In this document: positions 60,652 through 64,000 of the stretch, one piece after another | How positions within the stretch are numbered: position 1 is the first letter of the stretch | Layout: each line of letters begins with the position of its first letter | Assembly: GCF_018614575.1 (NCBI RefSeq) | Contig: NZ_JAGGOJ010000003.1 | Location: 1-64,000 of the forward strand | Reading direction: 5' to 3' | Origin: Streptomyces sp. ISL-10 | GTDB taxonomy: Bacteria > Actinomycetota > Actinomycetes > Streptomycetales > Streptomycetaceae | Length of the DNA stretch: 64,000 bases | The notes under the pieces: model-generated | Databases searched by the model: none | The model's input: the letters and a program-made list of their open reading frames with translations, nothing else | Told to the model about the DNA's origin: nothing | Program-made: the position numbers and the translations under genes

Positions 60652-60657
60652 CGGCGC

Positions 60658-60797
60658 GCTTGTGCTGCTCACCTGTCAGGTCCGGTGGGAGGCGTTGCCG
60701 GACGACCCGGGGCGGATGCCGGGCGTGGTGGAGGAGATCCTGGGCACGGCGCGCGCCCCGGCACAGGCGCCCGACTACGGGCCCGCAGCCATGTGCT
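60658..60797 (+). pseudogene. Possible cytochrome P450 fragment
   Basis: A 45-codon stretch reads LLTCQVRWEALPDDPGRMPG then VVEEILGTARAP, similar to the K-helix region of P450 enzymes (WEAL..DP....VEE.LR). No haem-binding part is present, so it would be only a relic. Confidence 0.3.
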
Positions 60798-60820
60798 GAC
60801 AGGTGGTCTCGTCACTCTGC

Positions 60821-60940
60821 CGGTCACCTGGTCACCGGAGGCGGGGACGCCGGCCGGGGATGGGTTTCGTACATGCGTACCGGTCACCTGGTCACCGGAG
60901 GCGGGGACGCCGGCCGGGGATGGGTTTCGTACATGCGTAC
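60821..60940. repeat. Perfect 60-bp tandem duplication
   Basis: 60821-60880 and 60881-60940 are identical. The unit starts CGGTCACCTGGTCACCGGAG and contains the last codons and stop of the minus-strand MFS gene, so one extra copy of the gene's 3' end lies downstream. Confidence 0.95.
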
Positions 60941-62161
60941 CGCGACGAGCAGACCGGAGGCGGCGGTGAGGGCGGCGACGGCCCAGATGGCGGCAGTCAG
61001 GCCGTATGCGTCGGCGAGGATGCCGGCGAGCAGGGCGCCGACGGCGAAGCCGCCGTCACGCCACAGCCGGTAGACACCGACAGCCCGGGCGCGCCAGGCG
61101 GGGTGGGCGACGTCGCCGATGACGGCGAGCAGGGTGGGGTAGACCAGGGCGGTGCCGATGCCGAGCAGTGCCTGGGCGGCGGCCCAGACACCGAAGGTGG
61201 TGCCGAGGGCGACGAGGGCGATGGCGGCGGCCTGGAGCAGCATGCCCGCGGTGATGAGGTGTTTGCGGCCGATCCGGTCGGACCACCAGCCGGTGAGCAG
61301 CTGGCCCGCGCCCCAGACGGCCGGATAGATGGCGGCCAGGACGCCGATCCGGCCGATGGACAGGCCGTGGGTGGCGAAGAGCAGGGGGAAGATGCCCCAG
61401 GCGAGGGCGTCGTTGAGGTTGTTGACCATGCCGGCCTGGCTGGCGGCGGACAGGGCTCTGTCGGTGAGGCTCGTCCGCTTGGCGATCTGCCCGGTGGTCA
61501 ACCGGGTCACGGCCACGTCCTGTACGGGGTGGAGCGCGGCTTCTGCGCGGGCGTGGTCGCGGGTTTCGCGTACCACGAGGACCGACAGCCCAAGGCCGAG
61601 TGCGGCGTAGGCGGCACCGAGCAGGAAGGGTTCGGGGCGCAGGCCCGCGTGGGCGGCGATGGCGCCGGTTGCCATGGCGGTGGCGGCGACCGCGACGTAT
61701 CCGGCGGCTTCGTTGAGGCCCATGGCCAGCCCGCGGCGTGCGGGCCCGGCGAGGTCGATTTTCATGATGACGGTGGTGGACCAGGTCAGGCCCTGGGAGG
61801 TGCCGAGCAGGATGTTCGCGGCGATGATCCAGCCCCAGGTGGGTCCCCAGGCGAGCATGGCCGGGACCGGGAGGGCGAGCAGCCAGCCGCCGATCAGGAC
61901 GGGTTTGCGGCCGTAGCGGTCGGAGAGGGTGCCGGCGAAGAAGTTGGTGACGGCCTTGGTGGCGCCGAAGGCCAGGATGTACGTCAGGGCGGCGGTATAG
62001 GCATCGAGGCCGAAGACCTGATCGGCCAGCGGGGACAGGACGGTGCGCTCCTGGCCGAGCATGCCGCCGACCAGGGCGTTGACGGCGACGAGCAGCGTGA
62101 ACTGGGCGAGGTTGGCGCGCAGTCCGAGCCGGATGTCTCCTTGGGAGGCGGTGGCGGTCAC
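60884..62161 (-). CDS. MFS transporter
   Basis: 425 residues from GTG 62161, overlapping the MBL-rhodanese stop (GTGA). About 12 helices; FAGTLSDRYGRKPVLIGG is the MFS loop 2-3 motif, repeated as WWSDRIGRKHLITAG. Coupling to a rhodanese/metallo-beta-lactamase gene under an ArsR-type regulator suggests export of a sulfur or thiol compound or metalloid. Confidence 0.88.
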   Translation of the reverse strand: MTATASQGDIRLGLRANLAQFTLLVAVNALVGGMLGQERTVLSPLADQVFGLDAYTAALTYILAFGATKAVTNFFAGTLSDRYGRKPVLIGGWLLALPVPAMLAWGPTWGWIIAANILLGTSQGLTWSTTVIMKIDLAGPARRGLAMGLNEAAGYVAVAATAMATGAIAAHAGLRPEPFLLGAAYAALGLGLSVLVVRETRDHARAEAALHPVQDVAVTRLTTGQIAKRTSLTDRALSAASQAGMVNNLNDALAWGIFPLLFATHGLSIGRIGVLAAIYPAVWGAGQLLTGWWSDRIGRKHLITAGMLLQAAAIALVALGTTFGVWAAAQALLGIGTALVYPTLLAVIGDVAHPAWRARAVGVYRLWRDGGFAVGALLAGILADAYGLTAAIWAVAALTAASGLLVAVRMYETHPRPASPPPVTR

Positions 62162-63516
62162 GCGCCCGCCTGAAGGGGGCGGCCGGTGGCTTCCGCCCAG
62201 TCCGCGGGGCCGCCGACCATGACCGCGAAGCCACGGTGTCCGGCGCGCTGCAGCAGGCTGGCGGCGGTCATGGCGCGTTCGCCGTGCCCGCAGTGCACAA
62301 CCGCGCCGGCCGGGGCGTCGTCGGCACGGGCGGTCAGCTCGCCGAGCTCGATGCCGATCGCTCCGGGGATGTGACCCGCGGTGTGCTCGGTGCGTTGCCG
62401 GACGTCGAGGACCGGGCGGTCGGCCATGCGGGCGGCGGTGACGAGTTCGATCGTCTCCTGGTCCCCGCCGTTGGCGGCCCACCCACTCATGGACACGTGC
62501 CCTGCGAGTCGTTCGTAACCGATCTTCAGGGCCTGCCAGGTGAGTTCTGCCAGATCCTGGCCGGGCGCGGTGACGAAGACCAGCGGGCTGTCGTCGGGCA
62601 GCAGCCAGCCCAGCCAGGTGGCGAACTGGTTGCGCAGCGGGACGGAGACGGCGCCGGGGATGTGCCCGGCGGCGAAGTCCGCGACCGGACGCACATCGAC
62701 CAGCTGTGCACCCTGGCCGAGCAGCCGACGTACCTCGGCCGTGGTGAGCGGGGTGAGCCCCGGGGCGGAGCCGAGGACGGCGGGACCCCGCCGGTTGGTT
62801 TCTGCGAGGCGGTCGAAATAGGCGGGGTAGGAGCCGAGGCTGCCCAGGAGCTGCCGTACGAAGGAGTCCTCGTCCGGCGCGGCGAGCAGCGGGTTGGCCC
62901 GCTTCTCGGCGCCGATGCTGGTGGTGCGCTCGGCGCCGGGCGGGGCCGAGCAGAAGGAGCCCGCCCCGTGGGTCGGCCACACGGCCACCTGGTCGGGCAG
63001 TTCGGCCAGGCGTCGCAGGGACTGATACTGCGCGCGGGCGAGGTCCTCGGCGCAGTCGGCGCCGAGCAGGTCGGTGCGGGCGGCGGAGCCGACGATCAGT
63101 GAGCCGCCGGTGAAGACGCCCAGCTCGCGGGTGCCGTCCAGGAGCAGGAAGGACAGGTGCTCGTCGGTGTGTCCGGGGGTGGCCAGCACCCGCAGAGTCA
63201 GCCCACCCAGGTCGACCTCGTCTCCGTCGCCCAGGCCGTGGTGCCGGAAGGTCCGGTGCCCGGCGGCGGAGGCCAGCACCTCGGCTCCCTCGTCATGCGC
63301 GAGCTGCACCGCTCCGGAGAGGAAGTCGGCATGAAGGTGGGTGTCGGCGGCGAAGGCCACCGTGAGCCCGTGCCGTTGGGCGGCGGTACGCAGGGCGCGC
63401 AGGTCCCGGCTCGCGTCCACGGCCAGCGCCCGGCCGTCGCCCAGGTCGATCAGGTAGGCACTGTTGCCCAGCCCCTCGTCGACGAGCGGTGTCAGGTGAT
63501 CGTCCGCGAAGCCCAT
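62158..63516 (-). CDS. Metallo-beta-lactamase-fold protein with two rhodanese domains
   Basis: 452 residues from ATG 63516. N-terminal MBL domain (DTHLHADFLSG, ATPGHTDEHLSFLL, WPTHGAGS), like persulfide dioxygenases (ETHE1/PDO). Rhodanese 1 (residues about 255-350) ends VFVTAPGQD, so the catalytic Cys is replaced. Rhodanese 2 has VHCGHGERAM with Cys present. The architecture fits sulfane-sulfur detoxification. It is the first gene of the leftward operon and divergent from an ArsR gene. Confidence 0.88.
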   Translation of the reverse strand: MGFADDHLTPLVDEGLGNSAYLIDLGDGRALAVDASRDLRALRTAAQRHGLTVAFAADTHLHADFLSGAVQLAHDEGAEVLASAAGHRTFRHHGLGDGDEVDLGGLTLRVLATPGHTDEHLSFLLLDGTRELGVFTGGSLIVGSAARTDLLGADCAEDLARAQYQSLRRLAELPDQVAVWPTHGAGSFCSAPPGAERTTSIGAEKRANPLLAAPDEDSFVRQLLGSLGSYPAYFDRLAETNRRGPAVLGSAPGLTPLTTAEVRRLLGQGAQLVDVRPVADFAAGHIPGAVSVPLRNQFATWLGWLLPDDSPLVFVTAPGQDLAELTWQALKIGYERLAGHVSMSGWAANGGDQETIELVTAARMADRPVLDVRQRTEHTAGHIPGAIGIELGELTARADDAPAGAVVHCGHGERAMTAASLLQRAGHRGFAVMVGGPADWAEATGRPLQAGA

Positions 63517-63569
63517 CAGGTCCTCCAGTTGCCACGGCAGGGGACGGATCGCTTTCGCACCCGCTCCTG

Positions 63570-63600
63570 GATACAATATTCCATGGATTTATGGAGGATG
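63570..63600. promoter_or_regulatory. Probable promoter/operator of the ArsR-rhodanese pair
   Basis: AT-rich patch with a -10-like TACAAT (63572-63577) and the inverted pair TCCAT/ATGGA (63580-63584, 63591-63595). It lies between divergent genes, the usual place for an ArsR operator. Confidence 0.5.
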
Positions 63601-63611
63601 GGGATTCTGTC

Positions 63612-64000
63612 ATGGGAGACGCCGCGCGCAAGGCCGCGCTGTACGACGCCTTCGCCCGCACGGGCAAGGCCCTGAGCAGCGGAAAGCGCCTGGAACTGCT
63701 CGATCTGCTGGCTCAGGGCGAGCGCACCGTCGACGCCCTCGCCAAGGCCGCCGGACTGAACCTGACCACCGCCTCCGCACACCTGCAGAGCCTCAAGCAG
63801 GCCGGGCTGGTGGGCACCCGCCGCGACGGCGTCCGTATCCACTACCGACTGGCAGGAGACGACGTCGCCGCCCTGTACGCCCTGCTGCGCCAGGTCGCCC
63901 GCCTCCATCAGCCCGCCGTCGAGCCGGCCCGCGCCGCCTACCTCGGTACCGATGAGGCGGAAGAGGTGGACCGCGAGGACCTGCTCGCCCGCGCGGCGGC
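63612..64000 (+). CDS. ArsR-family regulator, probably rhodanese-fused, cut by the window end
   Basis: 130 residues visible. ArsR winged helix (LSSGKRLELLDLLAQGERTVDALAK...NLTTASAHLQSLKQAGLVGTRR) followed by VDREDLLARAAA, which matches the linker and first strand of the rhodanese domain in actinobacterial ArsR-rhodanese fusions. The rest lies beyond the window. It likely senses sulfane sulfur and controls the divergent MBL-rhodanese/MFS operon. Confidence 0.85.
   Translation, partial: MGDAARKAALYDAFARTGKALSSGKRLELLDLLAQGERTVDALAKAAGLNLTTASAHLQSLKQAGLVGTRRDGVRIHYRLAGDDVAALYALLRQVARLHQPAVEPARAAYLGTDEAEEVDREDLLARAA

Noticed and set aside
1..64000. tRNA, rRNA and CRISPR arrays
   Set aside because: No tRNA T-loop/acceptor pattern, rRNA conserved block or regularly spaced repeat was recognised by eye; a covariance-model scan would be decisive.

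Overview
The DNA is GC-rich with dense, translationally coupled genes, GTG/TTG starts, two rare TTA codons inside a biosynthetic operon, a streptothricin-acetyltransferase gene, and many decayed or orphan genes. All of this points to a Streptomyces-type actinomycete, probably an accessory chromosomal arm. I saw no rRNA, tRNA or CRISPR.

Layout. (1) 1-10.0 kb is mobile and decaying DNA. It holds an intact IS701-family element that interrupts a membrane-protein gene, a string of pseudogenes (TPR regulator, YdcF-like, WbqC-like), an excisionase/integrase pair, a DUF4839 membrane protein, a HhH DNA-glycosylase-like protein, one orphan gene and an IS630 transposase relic. (2) 10.5-45.1 kb looks like one large hybrid biosynthetic cluster made of five blocks. 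(3) 46-64 kb is general accessory sequence: MFS pumps, a flotillin/NfeD pair, a KhtTU-like cation antiporter, small stress genes, several broken regulators, and a rhodanese/MBL/MFS/ArsR sulfur-stress-like module cut by the window end.

The five blocks of the cluster are as follows. (a) panE faces a coupled pair: an FMN glutamate-synthase-like barrel and an asparaginyl-tRNA-synthetase-like enzyme without an anticodon domain. (b) A forward operon encodes a luciferase-like monooxygenase, an MFS pump, the S and E subunits of a B12 glutamate mutase split by an ATP-grasp ligase and a PP-loop enzyme, a second ATP-grasp ligase and a flavin reductase. (c) A reverse operon encodes a phosphonate core: PEP mutase, phosphonopyruvate decarboxylase, phosphonoacetaldehyde reductase, a 2-hydroxyacid dehydrogenase and an HEPD/MPnS-family oxygenase whose metal-site motif matches methylphosphonate synthase rather than HEPD. 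(d) A peptide-carrier-like block has a 22-residue ORF with a perfect Shine-Dalgarno and a lasso-leader-like YxxP motif, an asparagine synthetase fused to a PqqD/RRE-like domain, an AurF-type diiron N-oxygenase with all seven ligands, a nucleotidyltransferase, a free PqqD-like protein and an ArsR-type regulator. (e) A reverse ten-gene operon encodes PanB, ALDH, Zn-ADH, a beta-lactamase-fold protein, a thymidylate-kinase-like protein, PanC, a class III aminotransferase, a methyltransferase, a TauD-type dioxygenase and a 2-hydroxyacid dehydrogenase.

The genes read as a pathway that makes a C-P compound and a beta-methyl-Asp-type or pantoyl-type building block. These would be joined by ATP-dependent ligases, possibly on or through a short RRE-recognised peptide. 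I know of no described product with this combination. The function of the assembled pathway is inference; the individual family assignments are mostly firm.

Several genes carry what look like single-base losses in G or C runs. Some of these may be sequencing errors rather than real mutations.
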